41,284 bases of DNA from Chloroflexota bacterium. Its GTDB lineage: Bacteria > Chloroflexota > Dehalococcoidia > DSTF01 > RBG-16-68-14. Below, in pieces: positions 1 to 7,625 of the stretch; positions within the stretch are counted from its first letter, which is position 1; each line of letters opens with the position of its first letter. The DNA is taken from contig JADFPV010000018.1 of NCBI GenBank assembly GCA_022562155.1, positions 1 to 41,284 of the forward strand, read 5' to 3'. A model generated the notes under the pieces. That model searched no databases and was not told the origin of the DNA. It was given only the letters and a program-made list of their open reading frames with translations. The position numbers and the translations under genes are program-made.

Positions 1-282
1 CCGCGAGAGATCTAGCTTGTCGACGACGGCTTCTAAATCGCTCGCGTAGGCGTCTAACGAAGCATCGTCAAACGTACGGTCTGAAAGGCCGAAGCCTCGA
101 TGGTCTAGACGAACTACCTGAACCTCGCTGGCCAACTGTGTATATGTCGCCTCCCACGCGCGCCATTCGGCGGCGAGGTGTGAAGGCAAGTCCAGGATCA
201 CGAACGGCACACCATCACCTACCTCGGAGTAGGCGATGCTCACGCCGTCATCGGTCTTCGCGTACTGGATGCGGGGCTCCAT
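1..282 (-). CDS. alpha/beta hydrolase, N-terminal part (cut by window edge)
   Basis: All 94 codons are open from an ATG at 282 to the left edge, so the gene continues outside the window. The translation starts MEPRIQYAKTDDG and contains VVRLDHRGFGLSD, the strand-turn segment that precedes the nucleophile region in alpha/beta hydrolases. The GxSxG nucleophile elbow lies outside the window, so the catalytic class cannot be assigned. A -10-like TAAGAT lies 9 nt before the ATG on the minus strand, so the transcript would have almost no leader. The gene diverges from lysC with about 105 bp between the starts. The family call is fairly safe; the substrate is unknown. Confidence 0.72.
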   Translation of the reverse strand, partial: MEPRIQYAKTDDGVSIAYSEVGDGVPFVILDLPSHLAAEWRAWEATYTQLASEVQVVRLDHRGFGLSDRTFDDASLDAYASDLEAVVDKLDLSR

Positions 283-387
283 GGCGGCACTATCTTAGCA
301 CTCTCGGAAGCTGATCGCATGAGCGCCACTCGCTAGCGTTCTCCAGCTTCAGTCCATACGATAGAGTGCGCATTAGGAGCGCATGCA

Positions 388-1623
388 ATGGCCCTCATCG
401 TCCAGAAGTACGGCGGAACGTCCGTAGCCGACGCCAAACGCATCAAGAACGTTGCGCGTCGCGTCGCCGCGCGCCACAAGGCCGGCGACAAGCTCGTCGT
501 CGTCGTGTCCGCGATGGGCGATACGACCGACGAACTAATCGAGCTCGCCTCGCAGGTCAGCGACCATCCCGAGGCGCGTGAGCTTGACGTCCTGCTCTCG
601 ACCGGCGAGATGGTCACCAAGACGCTCGTCGCGATGGCGCTGCACTCGCTCGATGTCGATGCCGTCAGCCTGACGGGCGCCCAGGCCGGTCTCCAGACCG
701 ACACGGCTCACGGCCGGGCGCGCATCCTGGCGGTGGAACCGGCGCGTATCGAGCGAGAGCTTGAGCGCGGCCGGGTCGTCATCGTCGCGGGCTTTCAAGG
801 CATCAGCGAGGAGTTGGAGGTCACAACGCTCGGCCGTGGCGCATCCGACATCACACCGGTCGCCCTCGCCGCCGCGCTGAAGGCGAAGCAATGCGAGATC
901 TACACAGACGTCGACGGCATCTACTCGGCCGACCCGCGCATCGTGCCGGACGCGCGGCGGCTGCAGGACATCAGCTATGAAGAGATGCTGGAGCTGTCAT
1001 CGCTGGGAGCAAACGTATTGCACCCGCGCGCGGCGGAGTTGGGGATGGTCTACGATATCCCGGTCATCGTCGCGTCCAGCTTCAACGACGAACCCGGCAC
1101 GCTCATCCACGGAGGTGTCATGATGGAGCAGTTCAACAAGGTACGCGGCATCGCGTCCGACGCTCACGTGGCCAAGGTCACGCTGCGGGGCGTCCCCGAC
1201 CGGCCGGGCATCGCGGCAGCCATCTTCGAGCCGCTTGCGGAGCATCACATCTCCGTCGACACGATCGTCCAGAACACCAGCGTGGAGCGGCTCACTGACC
1301 TCACGTTTACGATTGCGAGCAGCGACCTCAAGCAAGCGACGAAGATCGTAGAAGCCGCCGCGAAGCAGATCGGCGCAACCGAGGTGCTGGCCGAAGACAA
1401 CGTCGGCAAGGTCAGCATCGTCGGCACCGGCATCCAGTCGGCGCCCGGCTACGCTGCGCGCATGTTCCGTACCCTCAGCGACGCCGGCATCAACATGGAG
1501 ATGATCTCGACGAGCGAAATCCGTATCACGTGCATCATGAAAGCCACCGACGTGGAGAAGGCCGTCAAGGCGCTTCACAAGGCCTTCGAGATGGAGAAGG
1601 CGGAGGCATCAGAGTTGTCGTGA
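388..1623 (+). CDS. lysC: aspartate kinase
   Basis: This 411-aa protein phosphorylates L-aspartate, the first step of the lysine/threonine/methionine pathway. The kinase signature KYGGTSVAD is at residues 7-15. The amino-acid kinase domain covers roughly residues 1-235 and two ACT domains fill about 250-405, the usual layout of monofunctional feedback-regulated aspartokinases of about 405-410 aa. AGGAG lies about 10 nt before the ATG, and a -10-like TACGAT (357-362) lies about 25 nt upstream. The stop overlaps the start of the homoserine dehydrogenase gene (TGATG), so the two are translationally coupled and carry out steps 1 and 3 of the same pathway. The ACT domains suggest allosteric control by lysine and/or threonine; which one cannot be read from sequence. 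Confidence 0.96.
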   Translation: MALIVQKYGGTSVADAKRIKNVARRVAARHKAGDKLVVVVSAMGDTTDELIELASQVSDHPEARELDVLLSTGEMVTKTLVAMALHSLDVDAVSLTGAQAGLQTDTAHGRARILAVEPARIERELERGRVVIVAGFQGISEELEVTTLGRGASDITPVALAAALKAKQCEIYTDVDGIYSADPRIVPDARRLQDISYEEMLELSSLGANVLHPRAAELGMVYDIPVIVASSFNDEPGTLIHGGVMMEQFNKVRGIASDAHVAKVTLRGVPDRPGIAAAIFEPLAEHHISVDTIVQNTSVERLTDLTFTIASSDLKQATKIVEAAAKQIGATEVLAEDNVGKVSIVGTGIQSAPGYAARMFRTLSDAGINMEMISTSEIRITCIMKATDVEKAVKALHKAFEMEKAEASELS

Positions 1624-2978
1624 TGGCGAAGGCTGGAGTTGGTCTTCTTGGCATCGGCAACATCGGCAAGGAGGTCTTCGCCTATCTGAAGAGCTCCAAT
1701 AACGCTCAGGTGACTCGCGTCGCTCGCCGTCGCATCAATGCGCCCGCTCCCGCAGCGATCAAGAAGCTGGTGACACGAAGAGCCGAGACGGTCATCGCGG
1801 ATCCGTCAGTAGATATCGTCGTCGAACTGACAGGTGATGGCAAACGTGGCGCTCAGTACATGCTCGATGCGATCGACCAGGGCCAGCATGTTGTCACCGC
1901 GAACAAGGAGGCGATAGCCGTGCGCTGGCGCGACATCATGTCGCTGGCCCGCAAGCGCGGCGTCTCGGTCGGGTTCGAGGCGACCGTCGGTGGTGGTATG
2001 CCCGTCGTCCGCGCCATGCAGCGCCACAACGCCGCCGACGATATCCAGAGTTTCGCCGGGATTCTCAACGGCACCTGCAACTTCATCCTGGGCCGCATGA
2101 AGGAGTACGTCGTTCGCCACATGGACGACCCCAACATCCAGAAGCGCTCCCTGCCGCTGGAGGACGCGCTCGCGGAGGCCCAGAAGCTGGGCTACGCGGA
2201 GCCCGACCCGACGATGGACATCAACGGCTTCGATACGAAGTTCAAGGTCGCCATCCTCGCCAACCTCGCATTCGACAGCTACTTCGACCCGAATGACATC
2301 TACTGCGAGGGCATCTGGGACCAGAACCAGCGCATCCTCGCCTCCGATTTCTACTTTCTGCACCACCAGCGTTACCTGGGCGGCAAGTACGCGCTAAAGC
2401 TGGTCGGCGTCGCCGAGCGCACCGGACGCCGGCCGACGCTCCGGGTCCATCCAGCCCTCATCGAGACCGATGGCCCGCTGGCGGACCTTGCCGCTGTCGA
2501 GGGGAGCTTTAACGGCCTGACCGTGGAAGGGCGCCGACTCGGCACGCAGTTCATCAAAGGCCTCGGCGCCGGCCCCAAGCCCACAACTATCTCGGTCGCC
2601 AGCGACATCCACGAGATCGCGGCCGCCGTCCTTAGCTCGCGCGGCACCGGCTGCCACGCCGGGCCACCCGTGCCGGCCGCGAGGCGCGCCGGCTCGCCCG
2701 GCAACGTCGACCGTGTCCAAACGCGCGGGTTCATCAGATCGGTCTCCCCCGACGTAAAGGGCGTCTATGCGAAGAAGCTGGATATCCTCGCCCGCCACAA
2801 GGTGAACGTGCAGTCCGTCGTAAACGTCAAGGAGTTCGTGTACGGCCGCGACCGCTACATGCCTGATTACATCGAAATCGATCCGGCGCCGGACGGCGCC
2901 GTCCGCGAAGTGCTGAAAGCGTTCCGCCGGCTACGCGGTGTCCGCGACCCAATGTACTTCCGCATCCTCGAACTGTAG
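1623..2978 (+). CDS. hom: homoserine dehydrogenase
   Basis: The 451-aa enzyme reduces aspartate semialdehyde to homoserine with NAD(P)H. The N-terminus carries the Rossmann motif GLLGIGNIGKEV (about residues 7-18). The family segments TANKEAIAV, GGGMPVVRAMQ, GILNGTCNFIL and DPTMDINGFDTKFKVAIL follow, and an ACT-like regulatory domain occupies about the last 80 residues. The open frame extends 93 nt upstream, but ATG 1623 is preferred because it gives the normal N-terminus just before the nucleotide-binding motif and couples to the lysC stop. No homoserine kinase or threonine synthase gene follows, so the threonine branch is not all here. Confidence 0.95.
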   Translation: MAKAGVGLLGIGNIGKEVFAYLKSSNNAQVTRVARRRINAPAPAAIKKLVTRRAETVIADPSVDIVVELTGDGKRGAQYMLDAIDQGQHVVTANKEAIAVRWRDIMSLARKRGVSVGFEATVGGGMPVVRAMQRHNAADDIQSFAGILNGTCNFILGRMKEYVVRHMDDPNIQKRSLPLEDALAEAQKLGYAEPDPTMDINGFDTKFKVAILANLAFDSYFDPNDIYCEGIWDQNQRILASDFYFLHHQRYLGGKYALKLVGVAERTGRRPTLRVHPALIETDGPLADLAAVEGSFNGLTVEGRRLGTQFIKGLGAGPKPTTISVASDIHEIAAAVLSSRGTGCHAGPPVPAARRAGSPGNVDRVQTRGFIRSVSPDVKGVYAKKLDILARHKVNVQSVVNVKEFVYGRDRYMPDYIEIDPAPDGAVREVLKAFRRLRGVRDPMYFRILEL

Positions 2979-2989
2979 CATCAGCAAGC

Positions 2990-3754
2990 ATGCCCGCCCT
3001 CGAACCACTTCTTGACGGCTTCGTGGGCGCCTGTCGTGACATCTTCGGTGAGGACAAGATCGAGGGCATCATCCTCCATGGGTCGGCCGTCAAGGGCGGC
3101 ATCATCCCGGGCTACTCAGACATCGACTTCATGGTCTTCCTCAGCCCGGACGCCTTCCGCGACGACGGAACACTGCCAGACCAGGCGGCGTTCGCCATGC
3201 AGGAACGTATCGGACCGATGCCGTGGCGAAAGGCCGGCTTCGGCTACCCACAAGCCTACTTCTACGACGCGCGCAGACTACCCGAGTGGTGGACGGGCCC
3301 GGTGCCGGGCGCGTTTCGAGCGCTCGTGGGCGAATTGCCGGAAGAGGCTAGGGCAACGGAGGAGGGCCTGCGCGCCGGCGCGCGCCGGTTCCTCAGCGAA
3401 ACCCTACCTGGCCGCCTCAACGGCATGGTCAGCAACTACGCCGATAGCGCCGACGAGCAACTCCCGCGTCGCGTCAGGCTGCTGGGCACCGACCTCACGC
3501 CGGCGGTGTTCTCGCTGGCATCGCTGCATACAGACGACCTGCTTACGCTCTGGGGCCAACGGAAGTACGAAGCGCTGGAGATCCTCGAGGAAGCTTATCC
3601 TGTTGCGGACGGCCCGCCTCTCGCGAAGCAATTCTACGCCAACGTCGAGCGGCTCTACGGGGAGGAGTTCGATGTGGACTTAGGACGAGAGACATTTCGC
3701 ACGGGCGTCGTCTTCATGCGTTGGGCCGAGCAGATCGGCAGATCGCTGGACTAG
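2990..3754 (+). CDS. minimal nucleotidyltransferase-fold protein
   Basis: The 254-aa protein has the polymerase-beta nucleotidyltransferase signature near its start: HGSAVKGG with G31-S32, followed by SDIDF with Asp44 and Asp46 as the expected metal ligands. The rest looks helical and resembles aminoglycoside-adenylyltransferase-like proteins, but no substrate-defining motif is recognisable. It begins 11 nt after hom stops, so it probably belongs to that transcript, though a link to amino-acid synthesis is not obvious. Its last four bases (CTAG) are shared with the stop of the convergent membrane-protein gene. The fold is well supported; the function is unknown. Confidence 0.8.
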   Translation: MPALEPLLDGFVGACRDIFGEDKIEGIILHGSAVKGGIIPGYSDIDFMVFLSPDAFRDDGTLPDQAAFAMQERIGPMPWRKAGFGYPQAYFYDARRLPEWWTGPVPGAFRALVGELPEEARATEEGLRAGARRFLSETLPGRLNGMVSNYADSADEQLPRRVRLLGTDLTPAVFSLASLHTDDLLTLWGQRKYEALEILEEAYPVADGPPLAKQFYANVERLYGEEFDVDLGRETFRTGVVFMRWAEQIGRSLD

Positions 3755-4497
3755 GTCAGGTAGGGAACATTAACGCCGTTCGCACCCAGGAACGCCAGCA
3801 GCAACCCTCGGATGTTCTTGCCAATCAGCACCGCGATCATGAAGCGCCAGAAGTGCATTTTCGAGGCGCCCGCCGTGATGCCTGCCAGTTCGAAGGCTGG
3901 GTTGGGTATGGCGGAGAGCACCAACAACGTGACGAACCCATAACGACCCATCAACCAGTCGACCCAATTGATAATCCGTTCGACTGCCGGGCGGACCAGA
4001 CGGGGGGCCTGTATCTGTTCGTCCTTCACGACGCCGGAGCCAACGGTACCAGCGACGTAGGCAGTCACCTCTCCCAAAGCCATGCCTGTTCCGCCGAGGA
4101 GCCCGACCAACACCGGATTGAGGATGTCACCTTGCTGGAGGATCAGCGCCTGTCCGATGGCCGTCAGGCCGGGCACAGGGATGAACACAGTCGCGGTGCT
4201 CGCCAGGTTCGCCAGAAACACGCCGGAATAGCCGAACGTGGCGAAGCGCTCTTCGCTCAGATCGACCCAGATCGGCAGGATCAGAAGCCCGATCGACAGG
4301 CCTAGCACGATTGCGCCGAACACGACCGCCAGAACGAGCCGGCCTCGCCTACTCTGCGGCAGGCGGTCGACCACCCGCTGGTAGGCGGTCGTCGCCCAAG
4401 GCAGTTCCGCGCGGGTCGCCGAGTCGGCCTTCACTGACTCGGCGTTAGCCGAACCTGAATCCGCGTCAGTAGTGGCTGACTCGCCTTCGCTCTCCAT
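3751..4497 (-). CDS. VTT/DedA-like (SNARE-associated) membrane protein
   Basis: The 248-aa protein has a charged, Ser/Glu-rich N-terminal tail of about 60 residues, a transmembrane segment, and then a VTT-type core. The core contains FIPVPGLTAIGQAL, a glycine-rich loop (GLLGGTGMALGEVTAYVAG), and a C-terminal IPNPAFELAGITAG stretch typical of the YqaA/DedA side of the family. Such proteins sit in the inner membrane and are linked to lipid scrambling or transport and envelope homeostasis. No strong ribosome site precedes the ATG at 4497. The start therefore rests on frame length, and a shorter start inside the Ser-rich tail is possible. Confidence 0.82.
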   Translation of the reverse strand: MESEGESATTDADSGSANAESVKADSATRAELPWATTAYQRVVDRLPQSRRGRLVLAVVFGAIVLGLSIGLLILPIWVDLSEERFATFGYSGVFLANLASTATVFIPVPGLTAIGQALILQQGDILNPVLVGLLGGTGMALGEVTAYVAGTVGSGVVKDEQIQAPRLVRPAVERIINWVDWLMGRYGFVTLLVLSAIPNPAFELAGITAGASKMHFWRFMIAVLIGKNIRGLLLAFLGANGVNVPYLT

Positions 4498-4595
4498 GGC
4501 GTCAGCTTATCGCGACACGGATCGCCTGGCTAGACAGCTTGACGTGTGGCCTCCGGCGCCACTACGCTGGGGCCACTCAGGAAAGGAGCTAACCC

Positions 4596-5444
4596 ATGCT
4601 TACTTACGTCGACCGCATGCAGCTCGCCGTGCGCGATCGCACACAGGCAGCCGAGACGTTCCGCGACCTCCTCGGAGCGGAGCAGGTCCGGGAGGACACC
4701 GTCGCGCTGCTGAGCGCCACGCGCACCGTCGTGCAGGCTGGCATCAGCGAGTTCGAGCTACTCCAACCTTCGGGCGACGGCCTCGTACAGCGGCACCTTG
4801 ACCAGTGGGGCGAAGGCATCTTCGCGGCCGGCTTCTCCTCACCTACGCTCTCGGAGCTGGGCTCGCGCCTCACGGATCACGGCGTCGCCTGGCGCGACGA
4901 GGGTGAACAGCTCTTCATCGAGCACGGCGAGACGCCCGGCATGCGGATGGTGCTTTCGCCGGAGAGCCAGCGTTCGCCGGTAGGCCTCATCAGCTTCCTA
5001 TATGAGGCGACGAACGTCATCGACGATCACGAGGCGGCCGCCAAATTCTACGCCGATGCCTTCGGCCTGGACGCCAAGCGCTTCTCACCTCTTGCGAGCG
5101 AGCAGTACGGCTACACCGGCCAGTTGACTCTCTTCGATCCGCCCGCCCGGCTCGATCGCATCGAGCTGTCGCAGATCAGCGATCCTACGGGCGCGATGGG
5201 CCGCTTCTGGAAGAAGCGCGGCCAGTCGATCTACATGTGCTACGTCGAGACGCCGGACGTCAGCGCGATCGTGGAGCGGCTCCAAAAACGCGAGGCGCGC
5301 TGGACCGGACGCACAGACGACCCCAATCTGGAAGGCCTGTTCATCCACCCGACCGCGCTGCACGGCACGCTGATGGGCGTCAGCCGCACAAACCTGGCCT
5401 GGCGCTGGTCCGGCAGGCCGGAATTGGCAGCCTCCCCGGCGTAA
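4596..5444 (+). CDS. two-domain VOC (glyoxalase/dioxygenase fold) protein
   Basis: The 282-aa protein consists of two tandem VOC modules. The first (about residues 3-115) starts TYVDRMQLAVRDRTQAAETFRDLLG. The second (about 128-265) includes DHEAAAKFYADAFGLD and an HPTALHGTLMGV strand near the end. The second module has the His/Glu-type spacing expected in VOC metal sites, but the metal set cannot be confirmed without a structure alignment. AAAGGAG lies 8 nt before the ATG, and a -10-like TACGCT lies about 30 nt upstream. A role in aldehyde detoxification or ring-cleavage chemistry is possible; the substrate is unknown. It is a single-gene unit. Confidence 0.82.
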   Translation: MLTYVDRMQLAVRDRTQAAETFRDLLGAEQVREDTVALLSATRTVVQAGISEFELLQPSGDGLVQRHLDQWGEGIFAAGFSSPTLSELGSRLTDHGVAWRDEGEQLFIEHGETPGMRMVLSPESQRSPVGLISFLYEATNVIDDHEAAAKFYADAFGLDAKRFSPLASEQYGYTGQLTLFDPPARLDRIELSQISDPTGAMGRFWKKRGQSIYMCYVETPDVSAIVERLQKREARWTGRTDDPNLEGLFIHPTALHGTLMGVSRTNLAWRWSGRPELAASPA

Positions 5445-5493
5445 GGGCTGGACGCACCACCGAGTCATATCAGAAACGTGGTATGCTAGCGCC

Positions 5494-5610
5494 ATGACTG
5501 AATTCGGTCTGGCAATCCTCCTCATCGGTGCGCTGCTCATCACCGATCGAGACCGCCTCGAGTGGATCTCCGCCAAGGTGCGCGAACTCGCCGATTGGCT
5601 CGCGACGTAG
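5494..5610 (+). CDS. 38-aa single-span membrane peptide
   Basis: A short frame encodes an N-terminal hydrophobic stretch (LAILLIGALLI) followed by an amphipathic, charged helix (DRDRLEWISAKVRELADWLA). This is the layout of small membrane peptides. An extended -10 box (TG, one base, then TATGCT at 5482-5487) ends only 6 nt before the ATG, so the transcript would be leaderless. I do not recognise the peptide. Support comes from promoter placement, sensible amphipathic design and an otherwise empty intergenic stretch; conservation is untested. Confidence 0.5.
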   Translation: MTEFGLAILLIGALLITDRDRLEWISAKVRELADWLAT

Positions 5611-5657
5611 CCTAGTATTTCCCCACCGGCACCTCATACCTTCCACCTTCACAGCTC

Positions 5658-5686
5658 TTGACAACAGAACACCCGTTCTGTATTAT
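5658..5686 (+). promoter_or_regulatory. sigma70-type promoter with embedded LexA-type operator
   Basis: A consensus TTGACA (5658-5663) and TATTAT (5681-5686) are separated by exactly 17 nt. The spacer is almost entirely the palindrome described in the next entry. Transcription would start near 5693, about 32 nt before the zinc-ribbon start codon. This is the strongest canonical promoter I see in the window. Confidence 0.85.
5664..5681 (+). promoter_or_regulatory. LexA/SOS-box-like operator
   Basis: ACAGAACACCCGTTCTGT is a perfect 7-bp inverted repeat with a 4-nt centre. Its core GAAC-N4-GTTC is the Gram-positive LexA box consensus. It lies between the -35 and -10 boxes, where a bound repressor would block RNA polymerase, so SOS control of the downstream unit is a reasonable inference. 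No lexA gene is in the window. Confidence 0.72.
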
Positions 5687-5724
5687 GGAGTGAGAAGAGA
5701 ACACTTGTACTACTAAAGGTAACC

Positions 5725-5820
5725 ATGAAACGTCATCGATGCCCTGACTGCGGCGGACCACTGGTCTACGGAGAGGGCTGCGCGTGCTGCCCCGTCTGCG
5801 GTTTCACCGCCTGCGGCTAG
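5725..5820 (+). CDS. 31-aa zinc ribbon resembling the class II ribonucleotide reductase C-terminal tail
   Basis: This short frame encodes a cysteine-rich peptide: CPDCGGPLVYGEGC (C6, C9, C19) followed by C22, C25-G26 and C30. The order CxxCG...EGCxxCxxCGxxxC matches the C-terminal zinc-ribbon/redox tail of B12-dependent ribonucleotide reductase (NrdJ), but here it stands alone. An AAAGG-type ribosome site lies about 6 nt before the ATG. The promoter is consensus and carries a LexA-type palindrome. A stand-alone reductase tail under SOS control could help re-reduce NrdJ or bind nucleic acid; both ideas are inference. It could also be a remnant, but the intact promoter, ribosome site and cysteine pattern argue against that. 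Confidence 0.6.
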   Translation: MKRHRCPDCGGPLVYGEGCACCPVCGFTACG

Positions 5821-5821
5821 T

Positions 5822-6115
5822 GCAGACAGACTCCCTCTGCTACGCGTCAAGGTCCCCTGACCCCCAGTCAGGAACCCTAACCAGAGGCCTGCCTGTAGAA
5901 GATACGGAGCATCTTCCAAGCTCACCGTCAGGTGAGACAGAAGCCAGCGCTGACCGATAAGGTCAGACCTTCTGCCAACTTACCTGGGATTGGCCTGCGT
6001 GGAACTAACACGCAGAAGCCCCAGCTTCTGCCCAGCTGACCCAAGGTCAGCCGCCCTTAGCTTAGTCGTCCTGCTCTACGCCCTAGCTCTTCGGCTGGAG
6101 CAGAAGTGGCTCTTC
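5822..6115 (+). ncRNA. array of at least nine consecutive stem-loops (candidate structured RNA)
   Basis: Starting right after the zinc-ribbon stop codon, nearly every base can be placed in a hairpin. Stems are 5822-5826/5836-5840, 5856-5861/5867-5872 (extended by 5851-5853/5874-5876), 5898-5903/5911-5916, 5921-5926/5931-5936, 5950-5955/5961-5966 (outer stem 5938-5943/5969-5974), 5974-5978/5990-5994, 5995-6001/6009-6015, 6014-6019/6024-6029, 6035-6041/6045-6051 and 6071-6076/6098-6103. CTGACC/GGTCAG stems and CAGAAG...CTTCTG arms recur. Some stems share bases, so alternative folds are possible. CTGT (5893) and ACAG (5937) could close a three-way junction. No convincing ORF covers it. It would be transcribed from the LexA-type promoter as the 3' part of the zinc-ribbon mRNA or as its own RNA. 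I recognise no tmRNA, RNase P, SRP or 6S signature. Confidence 0.6.
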
Positions 6116-6126
6116 CTTCACTTTCG

Positions 6127-6154
6127 TTGACCACTCGGCGGGATACGCTATGAT
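6127..6154 (+). promoter_or_regulatory. promoter for the AmaP-scpB unit
   Basis: TTGACC (6127-6132) and TATGAT (6149-6154) are separated by 16 nt. The resulting leader of about 110 nt can fold: GTCTAG (6158-6163) pairs with CTAGAC (6203-6208) around an inner GTGAA/TTCAC hairpin (6176-6189). Confidence 0.6.
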
Positions 6155-6272
6155 GGCGTCTAGCTGTGCCTACCCGTGAAGGTCTTCACCCCTCCGGCAG
6201 CCCTAGACCTGCCAACCGGCCTGCGGTAGACGCGCCAGAACCAACATCAACAGCACACAAGGACGGGAGCGC

Positions 6273-6995
6273 ATGGACGATCTAACCAATCGCATCATGG
6301 CCGTGGCGTTCGCGCTCTTCTGGATCTTCGCCGTCCTCCTGATCATTCTGCTCGTCTGGAGTTCACCCGACGAGAGCATTACGCGCATCAGCGACCTCGC
6401 CGGTTACTTGGACGACCACAACACGACGGAAGCGAAGCTCATCATCACGTTCGGTGGCATTATCCTCATCTTGCTCGCAACGCTGCTGATCCTGTTCGAG
6501 TTGGTGCCGGCCGAGAGCAACAACCTGAAGATCCAGCAGGTGGGTGGCGGCGACGTTGAGATCAGCGCCGAGGAAGCCGTCCTGCGGGTGGAGGAAGAGC
6601 TACGGCTGGTACCGCAGGTCGATCAAGTCCAGGCGAAGATCGTAGGAAAGGGCAAGAAGGCGGAGGTCAGTCTCACACTGCACGTCGCTGCTGATGCCAA
6701 TCTTGCAAACACGGCGGACGAGGCCGTTGCCCGCGCCACCTCGTTTATCGAAGAGAAGATGGGCATCCAGCTCGCCAAACCGCCGTCCGCGGAAATCCAC
6801 TATCGCGAACTGCGCGTCGGCGCCCAGCCTCCAGTGAGCCGGCCGGCGTCGGTGGCCGTAGCGCCCGCCGCGCCACCGGCCACAGAACAGCCACCAGCGG
6901 CTGGGCAGCCAGCAGCGGCAGCGCAGCCTGCAACGGAAGAAGCCACACAGGAGAATTCGGATGCGCCCAGAGAAGATCCCGCGACCGGCTCCTGA
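6273..6995 (+). CDS. membrane protein with AmaP/Asp23-like domain
   Basis: The 240-aa protein has two transmembrane segments (about residues 9-30 and 55-77). An alpha/beta segment of about 80 residues follows (GGGDVEISAEEAVLRVEEEL through SAEIHYRELRV), with the look of the Asp23/AmaP alkaline-shock membrane anchor family. A long Ala/Pro/Gln-rich tail ends it. AmaP anchors Asp23-type proteins to the membrane during envelope stress. GGGAG lies just before the ATG. Its last 35 nt overlap the scpB start, so the two are translationally linked. The tail contains the scpB ribosome site, so its sequence may be under double constraint. Confidence 0.7.
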   Translation: MDDLTNRIMAVAFALFWIFAVLLIILLVWSSPDESITRISDLAGYLDDHNTTEAKLIITFGGIILILLATLLILFELVPAESNNLKIQQVGGGDVEISAEEAVLRVEEELRLVPQVDQVQAKIVGKGKKAEVSLTLHVAADANLANTADEAVARATSFIEEKMGIQLAKPPSAEIHYRELRVGAQPPVSRPASVAVAPAAPPATEQPPAAGQPAAAAQPATEEATQENSDAPREDPATGS

Positions 6996-7617
6996 CCAGC
7001 TACCAGCTATCATCGAAAGCCTGCTCTTTGTGGCCGAAGAGCCGCAAGAGATCGGCACGCTCTCCAAGACGTTGAACACGCCACGCCAGGGCATCGAGCG
7101 CGCAATCGAAGCACTCATCGAATCGACCGGCGGCCGCGGCATCTACCTCCAGCGAAACGGCGATCGCGTCCAGCTCAGCACGACGCCCGAAGCCGCGCCG
7201 TACATTGAGCACTTCCTAGAGGTCGAGCACGGACGGCTCTCGCGGGCTTCGCTGGAGACGCTCGCCATCATCGCGTATCGGCAGCCTGCGACGCGCGGGA
7301 CGGTTGAGAGCGTGCGCGGCGTAAATTCGGACCATTCGGTCGCGACCCTCCTGGCGCGAGAGCTAATCGAGGATGTGGGCCACGTCCCCGGTCCGGGTCG
7401 CGCCGTTCTCTTCGGGACGACGCTACGCTTCCTCGAATACTTCGGCCTTCAGAAGCCCGATGACCTGCCACCGCTACCGGAGGTGGAGCAGGATGAGGGC
7501 GAAGAGGTCGCCAACGAGCTGCGCGCAGAGGCGCCGACAGACGACCCTGAGACGGACGAGCCTTCGACCGAGTCTGCGGACGAAGCCGAGCCTGAACTCA
7601 GCGCCGTCGAGCCCTAA
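6961..7617 (+). CDS. scpB: segregation and condensation protein B
   Basis: The 218-aa protein matches ScpB, the winged-helix partner of kleisin ScpA in the SMC condensin complex that organises the chromosome. It shows the paired winged-helix layout (IIESLLFVAEEPQEIGTLSK at the start; SRASLETLAIIAYRQPATRGTVESVRGVNSD in the second domain). A strongly acidic tail of about 45 residues follows, longer than in many ScpB proteins. AGGAG lies 7 nt before ATG 6961, which fixes the start even though it lies inside the preceding gene. scpA is not in the window. Confidence 0.93.
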   Translation: MRPEKIPRPAPDQLPAIIESLLFVAEEPQEIGTLSKTLNTPRQGIERAIEALIESTGGRGIYLQRNGDRVQLSTTPEAAPYIEHFLEVEHGRLSRASLETLAIIAYRQPATRGTVESVRGVNSDHSVATLLARELIEDVGHVPGPGRAVLFGTTLRFLEYFGLQKPDDLPPLPEVEQDEGEEVANELRAEAPTDDPETDEPSTESADEAEPELSAVEP

Positions 7618-7625
7618 CGCATCAA

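Noticed and set aside
1530-1622. N-terminal extension of homoserine dehydrogenase
   Set aside because: The extra 31 residues are a shifted reading of the lysC 3' end; ATG 1623 gives the normal N-terminus.
3721-4305. A 194-codon frame on the plus strand
   Set aside because: It is antisense to the VTT membrane protein, which has clear membrane segments and family motifs.
5822-6115. Identity of the hairpin array as tmRNA, RNase P RNA, SRP RNA or 6S RNA
   Set aside because: None of the conserved primary-sequence landmarks of those RNAs is visible, and the hairpins are serial rather than in the known folds.
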